Positions 34,573 to 44,516 of a stretch of DNA of 64,000 nucleotides are shown piece after piece; positions within the stretch are counted from its first letter, which is position 1; each line of letters starts with the position of its first letter. A model generated the notes under the pieces. It was not told the DNA's origin. It ran no database searches and worked only from the letters and a program-made list of their open reading frames with translations. Both the position numbers and the translations under genes were made by a program. The stretch is from assembly GCF_003946605.1 (NCBI RefSeq), contig NZ_RHOQ01000001.1, positions 310,001-374,000 on the forward strand. The letters are read 5' to 3'. This DNA comes from Companilactobacillus baiquanensis. GTDB lineage: Bacteria > Bacillota > Bacilli > Lactobacillales > Lactobacillaceae.

Positions 34573-36238
34573 TATTGAAATTGCTCAAATAAACGAGCAC
34601 GATAATATGAAAAATATTGAAGAAATTTCGGGCCTATTAGGACTCGATACAGAGGATATTGAACCATACGGTCATTTTAAAGCTAAGATTTCAAATAGTG
34701 GAATTAGAAAAGCCATGAAACAAGATAATGGAAAGCTTATTTTAGTTACTTCCATTAATCCTACTCCAGCAGGAGAGGGCAAATCGACTGTTGCCATCGG
34801 ATTAGCTGATTCTATGCAATCTGTTGGTGAAAAAACAGTCTTAGCCTTAAGAGAACCATCGCTAGGACCCGTTATGGGTATGAAAGGTGGTGCTACTGGT
34901 GGCGGTTATGCTCAAGTAGTACCTATGGAAGATATCAACCTGCATTTTACAGGTGATATGCATGCTTTAACTAGTGCAACTAATACTTTGGCTGCATTGA
35001 TCGATAATCATTTACATCAAGGTAATCAACTAAATATAGATCCTAGAAGAATTATCTGGAAACGAGTTTTAGATATAAATGATCGTTCTTTAAGAAATGC
35101 TGTGATAGGTATTGGCGGACCTACAAGTTCTATACCACGTGAAGAACATTTTGAGATCACTGTTGCTAGTGAGTTAATGGCAATTCTTTGTTTATCTCAA
35201 GATCTAGACGATTTAAAAGAACGTATTTCCAAAATTTTGATTGCCTATACTTACGATAAAAAGCCAGTATTTGTCCGTGATTTAGGTGTTGAAGGAGCTA
35301 TAACTGTTCTATTAAAAGACGCTCTAAAACCTAATTTGGTACAAACACTAGAAAACACTCCGGCTATTGTCCATGGTGGACCATTCGCCAATATTGCCCA
35401 TGGTTGCAATAGTATTTTAGCAACTAAATTGGCAATGAAGCTTGGTGATTATGCAGTTACAGAAGCTGGATTTGGTGCCGACCTTGGTGGAGAGAAGTTT
35501 CTTGATATCGTAACTCCAAAATTAGGTCATACACCTGATGCCATTGTTATTGTAGCAACAGTTAGAGCACTTAAATATAATGGTAAGCAAAAATTAGATG
35601 AATTAAAAGAAGAAGATCTAAATGCTTTAACAGTCGGATTTAAGAATCTAAAACGACATGTTCAAAATATGCGTTATTACCATATTCCTGTTGTTGTTGC
35701 TATCAATAAATTTGAAACCGATACTGATAATGAGATTAAATTACTAAGAACTCTTTGTGAAGGTCTTGGTGTTGATGTCGCAGTCGCTGATATTCATCAT
35801 AAAGGTAGCAAAGGCGGTAAAGAATTGGCTCGTATGGTGATACGTGCAACTGACAAAGATGCCAACTACACCAGATTATATGATGATGCACAACCTACAG
35901 TCGAAAAAATTGCTACGATTGCTTCTGAAATTTATGGAGCCAATAATGTTGAATACAGTAAGAAAGCTGAAAATCAACTAAAAGTACTAAAAAATAACGT
36001 TTGGGACGAAATGCCCATTTGTATTGCGAAGACACAATACTCACTTAGTGACGATCCAAAATTATTGGGAAGTCCAAGAGATTTTACTCTACATGTAAAG
36101 GAGATTGTTCCAAAGTTAGGTGCAGGCTTTATCGTAGTTCTTACCGGAAATATTTTGACAATGCCAGGTCTACCAAAGAAACCTGCTGCTATGAATATGA
36201 ATATTGATAACGATGGAACAATTAGTGGATTATTCTAA
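34556..36238 (+). CDS. fhs: Formate-tetrahydrofolate ligase
   Basis: This 560-residue enzyme makes 10-formyl-tetrahydrofolate from formate, THF and ATP, feeding purine and formyl-methionine synthesis. The P-loop-like ATP site is [17 protein letters not shown] near residue 70. Other family blocks are [35 protein letters not shown] and [14 protein letters not shown]. Length is typical. The ribosome site lies in the end of ebsA. The stop TAA overlaps the lspA ATG (TAATG), so the two are translationally coupled. Confidence 0.97.
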   Translation: MSFPSDIEIAQINEHDNMKNIEEISGLLGLDTEDIEPYGHFKAKISNSGIRKAMKQDNGKLILVTSINPTPAGEGKSTVAIGLADSMQSVGEKTVLALREPSLGPVMGMKGGATGGGYAQVVPMEDINLHFTGDMHALTSATNTLAALIDNHLHQGNQLNIDPRRIIWKRVLDINDRSLRNAVIGIGGPTSSIPREEHFEITVASELMAILCLSQDLDDLKERISKILIAYTYDKKPVFVRDLGVEGAITVLLKDALKPNLVQTLENTPAIVHGGPFANIAHGCNSILATKLAMKLGDYAVTEAGFGADLGGEKFLDIVTPKLGHTPDAIVIVATVRALKYNGKQKLDELKEEDLNALTVGFKNLKRHVQNMRYYHIPVVVAINKFETDTDNEIKLLRTLCEGLGVDVAVADIHHKGSKGGKELARMVIRATDKDANYTRLYDDAQPTVEKIATIASEIYGANNVEYSKKAENQLKVLKNNVWDEMPICIAKTQYSLSDDPKLLGSPRDFTLHVKEIVPKLGAGFIVVLTGNILTMPGLPKKPAAMNMNIDNDGTISGLF

Positions 36239-36702
36239 TGCCGGCAATTTATGCTATTGTTTTAATTTTACTAGTTGTAGGAGATCAAACTCTTAAACTT
36301 TATGTAGTTAATAATATTGCTACATTACATTTTCAAGAAGTGATCCCTGGTATTCTTTCATTAACACATATAACGAATACAGGTGCAGCCTGGAGCATGT
36401 TGGAAGGAAAAATGATATTCTTCTATATTGTGACAATTATTGCTGTTGTAGTTTTGATTTATCTATTTATCAAAGCTCCTAAGATCAACTATACATATCG
36501 ATTCTCATTGATTTTTCTGTTGGCTGGTACAATCGGTAATGCTATCGATCGCTTTACTCAACATTATGTTATTGATATGTTTAGTTTTGATTTTATTAAT
36601 TTCCCAATCTTCAACTTAGCGGATACTTACATAACCATTGGAGTTATTTTAATAATAATTTCATTAATTTTTACGTCAGCAGGTGATCAATATAAGCACT
36701 AA
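36238..36702 (+). CDS. lspA: Lipoprotein signal peptidase (signal peptidase II)
   Basis: This 154-residue protein has four membrane segments and cleaves signal peptides of diacylglyceryl-modified prolipoproteins. The catalytic aspartates are D104 (GNAIDRF) and D129 (FNLADTYI). The conserved N-terminal VGDQTLK and NTGAAWSML regions are present. Its last 20 bp overlap the most upstream possible rluD start. The lspA-rluD-pyrR order is widely conserved in Firmicutes. Confidence 0.96.
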   Translation: MPAIYAIVLILLVVGDQTLKLYVVNNIATLHFQEVIPGILSLTHITNTGAAWSMLEGKMIFFYIVTIIAVVVLIYLFIKAPKINYTYRFSLIFLLAGTIGNAIDRFTQHYVIDMFSFDFINFPIFNLADTYITIGVILIIISLIFTSAGDQYKH

Positions 36703-37594
36703 ATTACAATTAATCTTTGATGAAGCTAAAAAGGCACGTCTTGACAATTTTGTCAGTGAAAATTTAGAAGATCAAACAAGATCACAAATTCAAAGATATA
36801 TTAAAGACGGTAACATTTTAATAAATAATAACGTTGCCGAAAAAACAGGTTCTAAATTAACTAAGGGTGATGTAGTCGATATTACTATTCCCGACGAAAA
36901 ACCCATTGAGGCAATTCCTCAAGATATTCCTTTAGATGTTATTTATGAAGACGATGATGTTTTAGTAGTTAACAAACCACAAGGAATGGTCGTTCATCCA
37001 GCAGCGGGACATCCGGATCATACATTGGTAAACGCAATTTTATATCATAGTAAAATCAACGATAATGATATTTTGCGACCCGGGATAGTCCATAGAATCG
37101 ATAAAGATACTTCAGGATTATTGATGGTTGCTAAAGATGACTTGGCAAAACAGTCTTTAATGAAGCAGTTAAAAGATAAAACTAATTTAAGAGAATATTT
37201 AGCAATTGTTCATGGTAACTTCAAAGAAACCAATGGGAAAATCAATGCTCCGATCGGACGCTCGAAAAAAGATCGTAAAAAACAAGCAGTCATCGATGAT
37301 GGTCGATCTGCAGTAACTCATTTTACTGTTTTAGAACAATTTGATGGATATTCATTGCTAAAACTCAAATTGGAAACCGGCCGAACTCATCAAATAAGAG
37401 TTCATATGAAATATATCGGTCATCCAGTTGCCGGAGATCCGCTTTATGGACCTAAAAACACTTTACAGGGGCATGGACAATTTCTACATGCGCAAACATT
37501 AGGATTTGAACATCCAAGAACTCATAAATGGCTAGAATTTTCAGTTGAACCACCAAGAATTTTTCAAGAAACTTTGAATAAATTGCGCAGTTGA
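36683..37594 (+). CDS. rluD: Large-subunit rRNA pseudouridine synthase, RluD type
   Basis: The N-terminal S4-like RNA-binding domain covers residues ~15-75 of 303 (DNFVSENLEDQTRSQIQRYIKDGNILINN). The catalytic RluA-type domain has aspartate D140 in HRIDKDTSGLLMVAKD. LETGRTHQIRVHM and PLYGPK complete the family set. It probably isomerises uridines of 23S rRNA helix 69. The start is uncertain: GTG at 36683 gives the usual length but has no clear ribosome site, and GGTGAT right there would instead serve an ATA at 36692. The promoter of pyrR overlaps its stop codon. Confidence 0.93.
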   Translation: MINISTKLQLIFDEAKKARLDNFVSENLEDQTRSQIQRYIKDGNILINNNVAEKTGSKLTKGDVVDITIPDEKPIEAIPQDIPLDVIYEDDDVLVVNKPQGMVVHPAAGHPDHTLVNAILYHSKINDNDILRPGIVHRIDKDTSGLLMVAKDDLAKQSLMKQLKDKTNLREYLAIVHGNFKETNGKINAPIGRSKKDRKKQAVIDDGRSAVTHFTVLEQFDGYSLLKLKLETGRTHQIRVHMKYIGHPVAGDPLYGPKNTLQGHGQFLHAQTLGFEHPRTHKWLEFSVEPPRIFQETLNKLRS

Positions 37595-37617
37595 CAGGCG
37601 TAACTCAGTGCTATAAT
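37591..37617 (+). promoter_or_regulatory. Predicted pyrR-carA-carB promoter
   Basis: A perfect TTGACA (37591-37596) overlaps the rluD stop, and a perfect TATAAT (37612-37617) follows with a 15-base spacer, shorter than the usual 17. Transcripts starting near 37624 would carry a ~72-base leader before pyrR. Confidence 0.65.
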
Positions 37618-37633
37618 CTGAAAATAAGGTTAT

Positions 37634-38217
<584 letters not shown>

Positions 38218-38238
38218 TTTGGAGGAGTTCCTTTAAAT

Positions 38239-39327
38239 ATGAAACGATATCTAATTTTAGAAGATGGAACCGTTTTTCCCGGTGTTGGTTTTGGTTCTTC
38301 CATCATAACTACCGGTCAATTAGTCGTCTCAAATAACAGAACGGGTATTGAACAGTCAGTAACCGATCCAGATTCTGAAGGTCAAATTATAGCATTTACA
38401 GTCCCTGCAATTGGATTATCAGGTATAAATAGAGATTTTTATGAATCAATCAATTCTCAATGTAAGGGAGTTGTTATTGGATCATCCAGTTCAGCAACCG
38501 TTGATGGATCGATTCCTTTTGGTGAATGGATCGAAACACTAGGTATTCCAGGCATTAAAAATGTTGATGTCAGAGCATTATCAAAGCATATTTCTGAACA
38601 TGGCGAGATGAAGGCAAGCATCATGGATACTCATGATGAACATGCAATTGATCAAATCAAGGCATTAGTATTGCCGCCAGATCTGGTCAAAAGAGTGTCG
38701 ACTAAACAATCTTATCCTAATCCAAATATGGGATTGAAGATGGTTGTAGTAGATCTAGGACTAAAATATTCAATTTTACGTCAGTTATCATATCGTGATT
38801 GTAATTCAGTAATTGTAAATTATAATGTCTCTCCAGAGGAAGTCGAAAGTTTACACCCTGATGGAATTATTTACTCAAATGGACCTGGTGATCCTAAGGA
38901 TCTACCTCGAACTATAGAAAACATTAAAGTTTTACAAAAAAAATATCCAATTCTGGGAATTGGACTAGGTAATCTATTAATCGCCTTAGCTAATGATTGT
39001 AAGATCGAACTATTAGATCAACCACATCATGAATCATCATTAGCCGTAAAAGAAGTTGCCAGTGGAAAAATCGATTTTGTGAATCACAATCATTCATATA
39101 CGATCGATCCAAAATACATAAGTGCTTCTGACTTTATCGTAACGAATATTTGCGTGGCTGATGGTAGCATTGAAGGAATGCGACATGAATATTTACCAAT
39201 TATGTGCGTATTATTTGAACCTGAAGCAGCACCTGGTCCAACAGATGGATATTATGTTTTTGATGAATTTATTGATTTAATTAGTTCAACTAACAATCAA
39301 TATGGAGGTGGAGATCGTTGGCAATAA
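38239..39327 (+). CDS. Degenerate CarA homologue (carbamoyl-phosphate synthase small subunit fold, no catalytic Cys/His)
   Basis: This 362-residue protein keeps the whole CarA plan. An N-terminal small-subunit domain (residues 1-~150, YLILEDGTVFPGVGFG) is followed by a class-I glutamine amidotransferase domain (GLKMVVVDLGLKYSILRQL, PDGIIYSNGPGDPKDLP). The active site is gone: the nucleophile elbow GICLGHQ of normal CarA reads GIGLGN, with Gly242 in place of Cys, and the HPEASPG motif reads EPEAAPG, with Glu327 in place of His. The GEVVFNTSMTGYQE signature is changed to GQLVVSNNRTGIEQ. It cannot hydrolyse glutamine by the known mechanism. The frame is intact with a GGAGGAG site and overlaps the CarB-like gene by 10 bp. 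Confidence 0.9.
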   Translation: MKRYLILEDGTVFPGVGFGSSIITTGQLVVSNNRTGIEQSVTDPDSEGQIIAFTVPAIGLSGINRDFYESINSQCKGVVIGSSSSATVDGSIPFGEWIETLGIPGIKNVDVRALSKHISEHGEMKASIMDTHDEHAIDQIKALVLPPDLVKRVSTKQSYPNPNMGLKMVVVDLGLKYSILRQLSYRDCNSVIVNYNVSPEEVESLHPDGIIYSNGPGDPKDLPRTIENIKVLQKKYPILGIGLGNLLIALANDCKIELLDQPHHESSLAVKEVASGKIDFVNHNHSYTIDPKYISASDFIVTNICVADGSIEGMRHEYLPIMCVLFEPEAAPGPTDGYYVFDEFIDLISSTNNQYGGGDRWQ

Positions 39328-41717
39328 GCGAAGTACATAATATTTTAATTATTGGACCAACAGCTAGTGATAAGAATGTTGATTTATCGACGGCTCTTTA
39401 CGATACGGTCGAAATACTTCATAAACTAGGCTATAAAACCTCGATCATTGTTGAAGATCCAACCTCACTACTATCATCAGGAGAATTTTTGGACCGAGTA
39501 ATTGTTGAAAGAGTTACCGGAGATAATATTTTAAAGTATTTGCACGATTATCATCCAGATGCTATTTTACCAACGATCGGTGATAAAAATGCACTTGGTA
39601 TCGTAGCTAGTTTGAACGGAAAAATAAGTAATATAAAGATTTTAGGAACTAATTATTTAGCATCGCTAGCTACATTTAAACGTGAATTGTTTATAAAAAA
39701 GTTAAGTCAAAACGACTTGCCGGTCATAAATTTTGTTTCTTCAGATGATGAAACTGAAATTTATAGTTTTATCAGAAAAATCGGCTTTCCAATAATTGCG
39801 AGAAGGAAATATTCTAACCGTCATTTCAGCGGTTGGACTAATATCAATAATTTATTTGAATTAGATAATTTTATGGCTTTGGAAGATTTGGAAGATACTA
39901 AAATTGAAATTGAACGAAGTATCCGTGGTTTTAGCGAGTATTCTTTTACAGTTATGCGTGATCGTTATGAAAATGCGGCTTTAGTTGGGACGATCGAAGA
40001 TATTGAGCCAATTGGAATTCACCATTTGGATTCTAATTTAATTTCACCAGCAGTTTCTTTAAATGACTCAAAATTACAAAAATTACGTAATTATTCTATT
40101 AAATTAGCCCAGTCATTTAATATTATTGGTGCATGTACAGTGCATTTTGCATATAATCATAAAACTAATGAGTGCTATATTACCGAATTTATTCCAAGAT
40201 TAAGTGAAGAAACTAAGTTCTTAGAATATGCAACGAGTTATCCTTTAGCAACAGTTGTAGTAGAACTTAGCCTAGGTTATCACTTAGATAAAGTCCAATT
40301 AGATTCAGGTAGTAATTTCAATGGTGCTACTGAACCATTTGTAGATCATATAACATCAAGATTTCCGCTTTGGACGGATCCTAAGCAACGTTACTTAGGA
40401 CCAAGTAAGACCTCAAATTCAAGTATCGTCGTTAATGGATTTAGTATTGAAGAAGTTCTTAATCGTGGTGCATTGAATGATAAGATAAATGATAATCTTG
40501 AACGATATAATTCGCTTCGCAAACTAAATGATGACGAACTATTTGAAAAGATAATTCATCCAACTAATTGGATGCTGGATGTCTTATTAGAGGCTTTAAG
40601 AAGAAAATTCGAAATACCTGTTTTATCTGAGATCACAAGTATCAATGTACCTTATCTAGTAGCTTTACAAAATGTCATTGATAATAGTGCTGTTATTAGA
40701 GATGACGAAGTAGATAAAGATAACATTGAAAGACTAGTCGATTACGGTATTAAAGGTGTTGGTAATAGCAAATTGCTGATGGACGAAAACGACATTGTGA
40801 CACATACTGTCATAAAGAGTAAACGTTCGATCGGTGCATCTGGACCAGGATTTATGAATCATAACTACTTTGTTACAAGCGGTATCTCAAACGATATTGA
40901 ATTCAATGACCGTAATAAAATTATCGTCAGATCTCCAATCATTACTTCTAAAAGAGATATTATGGTCCGTCAATTTGTCTTGTTACAGCTAGTAAAATCT
41001 ATTGCTCAAAATGGATTGGAACCAGTCGTTATCGGACGTGAACCTTGGACGGCACCTTTATCTGTTCGTTTCAGTGTACTTGAAATAGATGATCCTCATC
41101 GAGAAATGCGTGATTTAAACTTGATCCCGGATAATAAGATTTTTAAAGTGATTGATTTTTCTAAATTTTGGAATTTAGATACTTCAGATAGCGAAAATGA
41201 TGATGTTTTCCCAATAAATGCTAGGGAGATTAAGAATGTAAATATCACCGGTGATACGACTATTAAGGTTATGGTCGTAACTGATGGTACGAATTATCTA
41301 GCACCATCAATTATTTATCGAACGGTTAAAAATTCGCAAACATATGAAATCAGTGATTTTAACAATTTTTTGAGTGTTGCTAACAAAGATGAAATACTCA
41401 AAATTATTAAGCATGAGTTAGATTTATACAAAGAGATAAACATCTTTAACTTAGAGATCGTTAAAAGAAATGATCATTGGATAGTGACAAAAGTATATGA
41501 AGGTATGACCGAGGACATCATTCGTCATGAACTGGCTAGTTCAGTGCACGTCATTGATACACTAGTTAAATTAATTTTAGGTAATAAAATTGATGAGGGA
41601 CTAAGTCTTGATGAAATATTCAAAAATTATGACTCAAATTATTTAGTTACTACTAATGATAAAAAATTCCAGCTATTAGATTATGATGGAGTAGAAAAAC
41701 TACTTGAAAGTATATAA
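39318..41717 (+). CDS. Shortened, diverged CarB homologue
   Basis: At 799 residues this is ~270 shorter than a normal CarB. The N-terminal half aligns by eye with the carboxyphosphate half: pre-ATP-grasp PDAILPTIGDKNALGIVASL, grasp segments VGFPCII-like IGFPIIARRKYS, GIHHLDSNLISPA, and ITEFIPRLSEE for the usual IEMNPRVSRSS. The glycine-rich ATP loop is replaced by SNRHFSG, and the metal ligand Asn of EMNPR is Ile. The oligomerisation region is recognisable (SIVVNGFSIEEVLNRGAL). The second ATP-grasp domain and the GPxRIGQG motif cannot be recognised. Start TTG 39318 has GGAGGT eight bases upstream. Catalysis is very unlikely; a structural or sensory role is an inference. Confidence 0.87.
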   Translation: MAISEVHNILIIGPTASDKNVDLSTALYDTVEILHKLGYKTSIIVEDPTSLLSSGEFLDRVIVERVTGDNILKYLHDYHPDAILPTIGDKNALGIVASLNGKISNIKILGTNYLASLATFKRELFIKKLSQNDLPVINFVSSDDETEIYSFIRKIGFPIIARRKYSNRHFSGWTNINNLFELDNFMALEDLEDTKIEIERSIRGFSEYSFTVMRDRYENAALVGTIEDIEPIGIHHLDSNLISPAVSLNDSKLQKLRNYSIKLAQSFNIIGACTVHFAYNHKTNECYITEFIPRLSEETKFLEYATSYPLATVVVELSLGYHLDKVQLDSGSNFNGATEPFVDHITSRFPLWTDPKQRYLGPSKTSNSSIVVNGFSIEEVLNRGALNDKINDNLERYNSLRKLNDDELFEKIIHPTNWMLDVLLEALRRKFEIPVLSEITSINVPYLVALQNVIDNSAVIRDDEVDKDNIERLVDYGIKGVGNSKLLMDENDIVTHTVIKSKRSIGASGPGFMNHNYFVTSGISNDIEFNDRNKIIVRSPIITSKRDIMVRQFVLLQLVKSIAQNGLEPVVIGREPWTAPLSVRFSVLEIDDPHREMRDLNLIPDNKIFKVIDFSKFWNLDTSDSENDDVFPINAREIKNVNITGDTTIKVMVVTDGTNYLAPSIIYRTVKNSQTYEISDFNNFLSVANKDEILKIIKHELDLYKEINIFNLEIVKRNDHWIVTKVYEGMTEDIIRHELASSVHVIDTLVKLILGNKIDEGLSLDEIFKNYDSNYLVTTNDKKFQLLDYDGVEKLLESI

Positions 41718-41745
41718 AAAAGAAGGCTAAATTAGCCTTCTTTTA
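41716..41745. terminator. Bidirectional terminator between carB-like gene and rqcH
   Basis: GAAGGCTAA and TTAGCCTTC form a perfect stem with A and T runs on both sides. The rqcH stop codon lies within the hairpin. Confidence 0.9.
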
Positions 41746-43387
41746 ATTTGCCTACTAAATTTCTATCTGGATCTACGAGAATCGTTTTCTGACCTTCAAA
41801 TATCACAAACCCTGGTTTGGCACCATTAGGTTTTCTGATATTACGTACTTGTACATAATCAACAGGAACTTTATCCGAATCTCTTGCTTTAGAATAGTAC
41901 GCTGCAATTTTTGCTGCTTCAACAATTGATTCTTCATCAGGATCGCTATCTTTTAAAATAACATGAGAACCGGGAATATCCTTAACATGAAGCCAATAAT
42001 GATTTTTTTGAGCCAACTTCATTGTTAATTTGTCATTTTCAATATTATTCTTACCAACAACCATTTCGATACCATTAGTTGTCATGAATTTTTCACCGAC
42101 AGTTTTTTTACGTTTTTTACGACCGTTCTTACGCTTCTTCTTAATGTATCCAGACTCAATTAACTCTTCTATAATACCGTCAACATCTTCAATATCCACG
42201 TATTCCAAAGAAGCTAAAACAGATTCGAGGTAATTTATCTCGTTGGTAGTAATTTCTAACTGTTCTTTAATATGTGGGATAGAATTTTGCAACTTACGGT
42301 ACTTTTTGTAGTAATTTTGGGCATTATCTGAAGGAGAGTATTCAGGATTTAGTTTGATAGTCACTTCTTCATTATTGTAATAATTAGTTAATTTAATAGA
42401 TTTTGAGCCACGTTGTATTTTTGACATGTAAGTAGTCAGCAATTCCCCGTAAAGATTATATTTATCCATAATCTTAGTTTGACTCAATTGTTTGTTGAGT
42501 TTTTTAACCTTAGATTTATCCTTTTTAAGGATTACACTCAATCGATGAGTAATACTCTTAGTTTGTTGCTCAATACGATCAATACGCGCACGGTCCAAGT
42601 AATAATTATCTAGTAATTCACTCAAATTATCGTAATTTACTGCATTTTTAGTAGTCTTATTAAATAAAATTGGGAAAAATCCTAGTTTGTTATTCTTAAT
42701 AAAATGTGCCGCATTAGGAGTAGGGGAGTCGTAACTATTTATGATTTTCTTGGCATTTTCTAAATCAGCAAAAATTTCATCTGATGTATCGATTCCAATT
42801 CCCTCAAACTTCTGACGAATATCTCCGGCAGATTCTAAATTATCGAAGTCAGCTTGTTCAGAATCGAATGGATTAATTTTATCCTGCTTTGGAGGTAATT
42901 TATAATCGTCATTTGGTAAAAGACCTCTAAAACTATTGTTTTCCGGAGAAACTCGTTTGATCAGATCAATAATTTTACCGTTTTCCTTATTGATTAAGAA
43001 AATATTACTATGGCGGCTCATGATTTCAGTGATCAAAGTATACTCGTGAATATCTCCTAACTCATTTTTGGCACTCAGATCGATCATGACAATACGATCA
43101 TTGTTTAATTGATGAAAACCTTGAACAATAGCACTAGTGATATATTTCCTCAAAGACATCACAAAAGTAGCTGGTTTGGCCGGATTTTCAAATGGTTGTT
43201 TGGTAATTTGTACTCGAGCATAACTAGGATGTGCTGATAATAGCAATTGTTGATTTTTACGATTACTTCTAACCGTTAAAATCAATTCATTTGCAAAAGG
43301 CTGCTGAATTTTAGCAATACGACCGCCTGTTAAGTTTTGATTTAGTTCATTTACCATTGCATGGGTAAACATTCCGTCAAATGACAT
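41732..43387 (-). CDS. rqcH: RqcH/FbpA (NFACT) ribosome quality-control protein
   Basis: This 551-residue NFACT-N/coiled-coil/NFACT-R protein extends stalled nascent chains with alanine on split 50S subunits. It was earlier called fibronectin-binding protein A. The N-terminus MSFDGMFTHAMVNELNQNLTGGRIAKIQQP is typical, and the DR motif appears as LNNDRIVMIDLSAKNELGD. A long charged coiled coil spans ~270-400. NFACT-R at the C-terminus shows KNHYWLHVKDIPGSHVILKD. It is monocistronic and divergent from degV. Confidence 0.95.
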   Translation of the reverse strand: MSFDGMFTHAMVNELNQNLTGGRIAKIQQPFANELILTVRSNRKNQQLLLSAHPSYARVQITKQPFENPAKPATFVMSLRKYITSAIVQGFHQLNNDRIVMIDLSAKNELGDIHEYTLITEIMSRHSNIFLINKENGKIIDLIKRVSPENNSFRGLLPNDDYKLPPKQDKINPFDSEQADFDNLESAGDIRQKFEGIGIDTSDEIFADLENAKKIINSYDSPTPNAAHFIKNNKLGFFPILFNKTTKNAVNYDNLSELLDNYYLDRARIDRIEQQTKSITHRLSVILKKDKSKVKKLNKQLSQTKIMDKYNLYGELLTTYMSKIQRGSKSIKLTNYYNNEEVTIKLNPEYSPSDNAQNYYKKYRKLQNSIPHIKEQLEITTNEINYLESVLASLEYVDIEDVDGIIEELIESGYIKKKRKNGRKKRKKTVGEKFMTTNGIEMVVGKNNIENDKLTMKLAQKNHYWLHVKDIPGSHVILKDSDPDEESIVEAAKIAAYYSKARDSDKVPVDYVQVRNIRKPNGAKPGFVIFEGQKTILVDPDRNLVGKLKEG

Positions 43388-43472
43388 ATTTAAGTTGATC
43401 CTCTCTTATAAAAAATAATAAAAAAACAAATTTTGCTTTTTGCCGAGTGGTAAAAATTTTGCAAAAGTAATA

Positions 43473-43481
43473 TGATATAAT
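43473..43481 (+). promoter_or_regulatory. Extended -10 promoter of degV
   Basis: TGA-TATAAT (43473-43481) is an extended -10 with a consensus hexamer. No convincing -35 lies at 17 bases. It precedes degV by about 50 bp. Confidence 0.55.
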
Positions 43482-43533
43482 TTAATGGTCATACAACCAT
43501 TATACGTAAGTAAAACAAGGAATTGATAATTTT

Positions 43534-44400
43534 ATGAAAATAGCCATCGTTACAGATAGTACATCATACCTACCACAAGATATCGTCGATAAATATCATA
43601 TAACTGTTGTTCCAATCGAGGTAGTTTTTGATAGTAAGACATATCGTGAAGATATTGATATAACGACTTCAGAGTTTTATGAACTCTTACAAAGATCTAA
43701 AGAATTGCCATCCACAGCACAACCTTCAATCGGTGAAATGATGAATATCTATGATAAATTGGCCAAAGAAGGCTATGATACCGTAATTTCTATTCATTTG
43801 GCAAGTACAATTTCAGGATTCGTTAATAATTTAAAGAGTGCCGTATCATCAATTAATAATATCAAAGTTGTAGCCTATGACTCATGGATCACAGTTAGAT
43901 TGATGGGGTATATGGTCCAAGAAGCAGCTAAAATGGCCCAAGAAGACAAATCTCTTGACCAAATAATTGAAAGACTAAATATACTTAGAGATTCTATGGG
44001 TGAATCATTCGTAGTTAATGATCTTAAGAACTTGGTTAAAGGTGGACGTCTATCAAATACATCAGCTGTAATCGGCACAATGTTAAATATAAAGCCATTG
44101 TTGGAATTTGATACTGAAAGCCATAAAATTGTCGCATACGATAAAGTACGTTCAATTAAAAAGGCTAAACTAAAAGCCGAAGAAAAGCTAGAGAAAGCCA
44201 TTGGAAACTCTAAATATCCGCTAAGATTATTAGTTATTGATGCTGATGATAAAGAATCGGGTGATATCTGGGCAAAACACATAAAAGAACGTCATCCAGA
44301 GTTAACTTTGGATAGATCATATTTTGGACCAGTTATTGGAGCTCATTTGGGTAAAGATGCGCTAGCCATTGCCTGGATAAGAGATTTTGAAAAATCATAA
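43534..44400 (+). CDS. DegV-family fatty-acid-binding protein
   Basis: This 288-residue two-domain protein matches FakB-type DegV proteins. It has the N-terminal IAIVTDSTSYLPQDIVDKYHITVVPIEVVFDSKTYREDIDIT, the phosphate-binding LPSTAQPSIGEM, HLASTISGFVNNLKSA and a C-terminal GPVIGAHLGKDALAIAW. Such proteins bind a fatty acid in the cytoplasm and present it to the FakA kinase. No fakA gene is near, and chain preference cannot be read. A terminator follows. Confidence 0.93.
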   Translation: MKIAIVTDSTSYLPQDIVDKYHITVVPIEVVFDSKTYREDIDITTSEFYELLQRSKELPSTAQPSIGEMMNIYDKLAKEGYDTVISIHLASTISGFVNNLKSAVSSINNIKVVAYDSWITVRLMGYMVQEAAKMAQEDKSLDQIIERLNILRDSMGESFVVNDLKNLVKGGRLSNTSAVIGTMLNIKPLLEFDTESHKIVAYDKVRSIKKAKLKAEEKLEKAIGNSKYPLRLLVIDADDKESGDIWAKHIKERHPELTLDRSYFGPVIGAHLGKDALAIAWIRDFEKS

Positions 44401-44414
44401 TGAAATTTATTTTT

Positions 44415-44437
44415 AAAAGCCTAAAGGCTTTTTTATT
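44415..44437 (+). terminator. degV terminator
   Basis: AAAAGCC and GGCTTTT pair around a TAAA loop, followed by a T run. Confidence 0.82.
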
Positions 44438-44516
44438 TTGTCCAAGTACATTAAAATATAGTTTATAGATATTTAATTTTTTTATTGTTATTTTCCTATC
44501 AGGAAAGGGGATTATT

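Noticed and set aside
36683..36700. ATA start codon for rluD after GGTGAT
   Set aside because: Possible by spacing, but GTG 36683 gives a normal family length; evidence is weaker than for the acyltransferase AUU.
38239..41717. carA/carB-like genes as ordinary carbamoyl-phosphate synthase
   Set aside because: The catalytic Cys and His, the ATP glycine loop and the second ATP-grasp domain are missing, so a routine carAB label would mislead.
38239..41717. carA/carB-like genes as pseudogenes
   Set aside because: No stop or frameshift in 3.5 kb, good ribosome sites and translational overlap argue for maintained proteins; final proof needs comparison.
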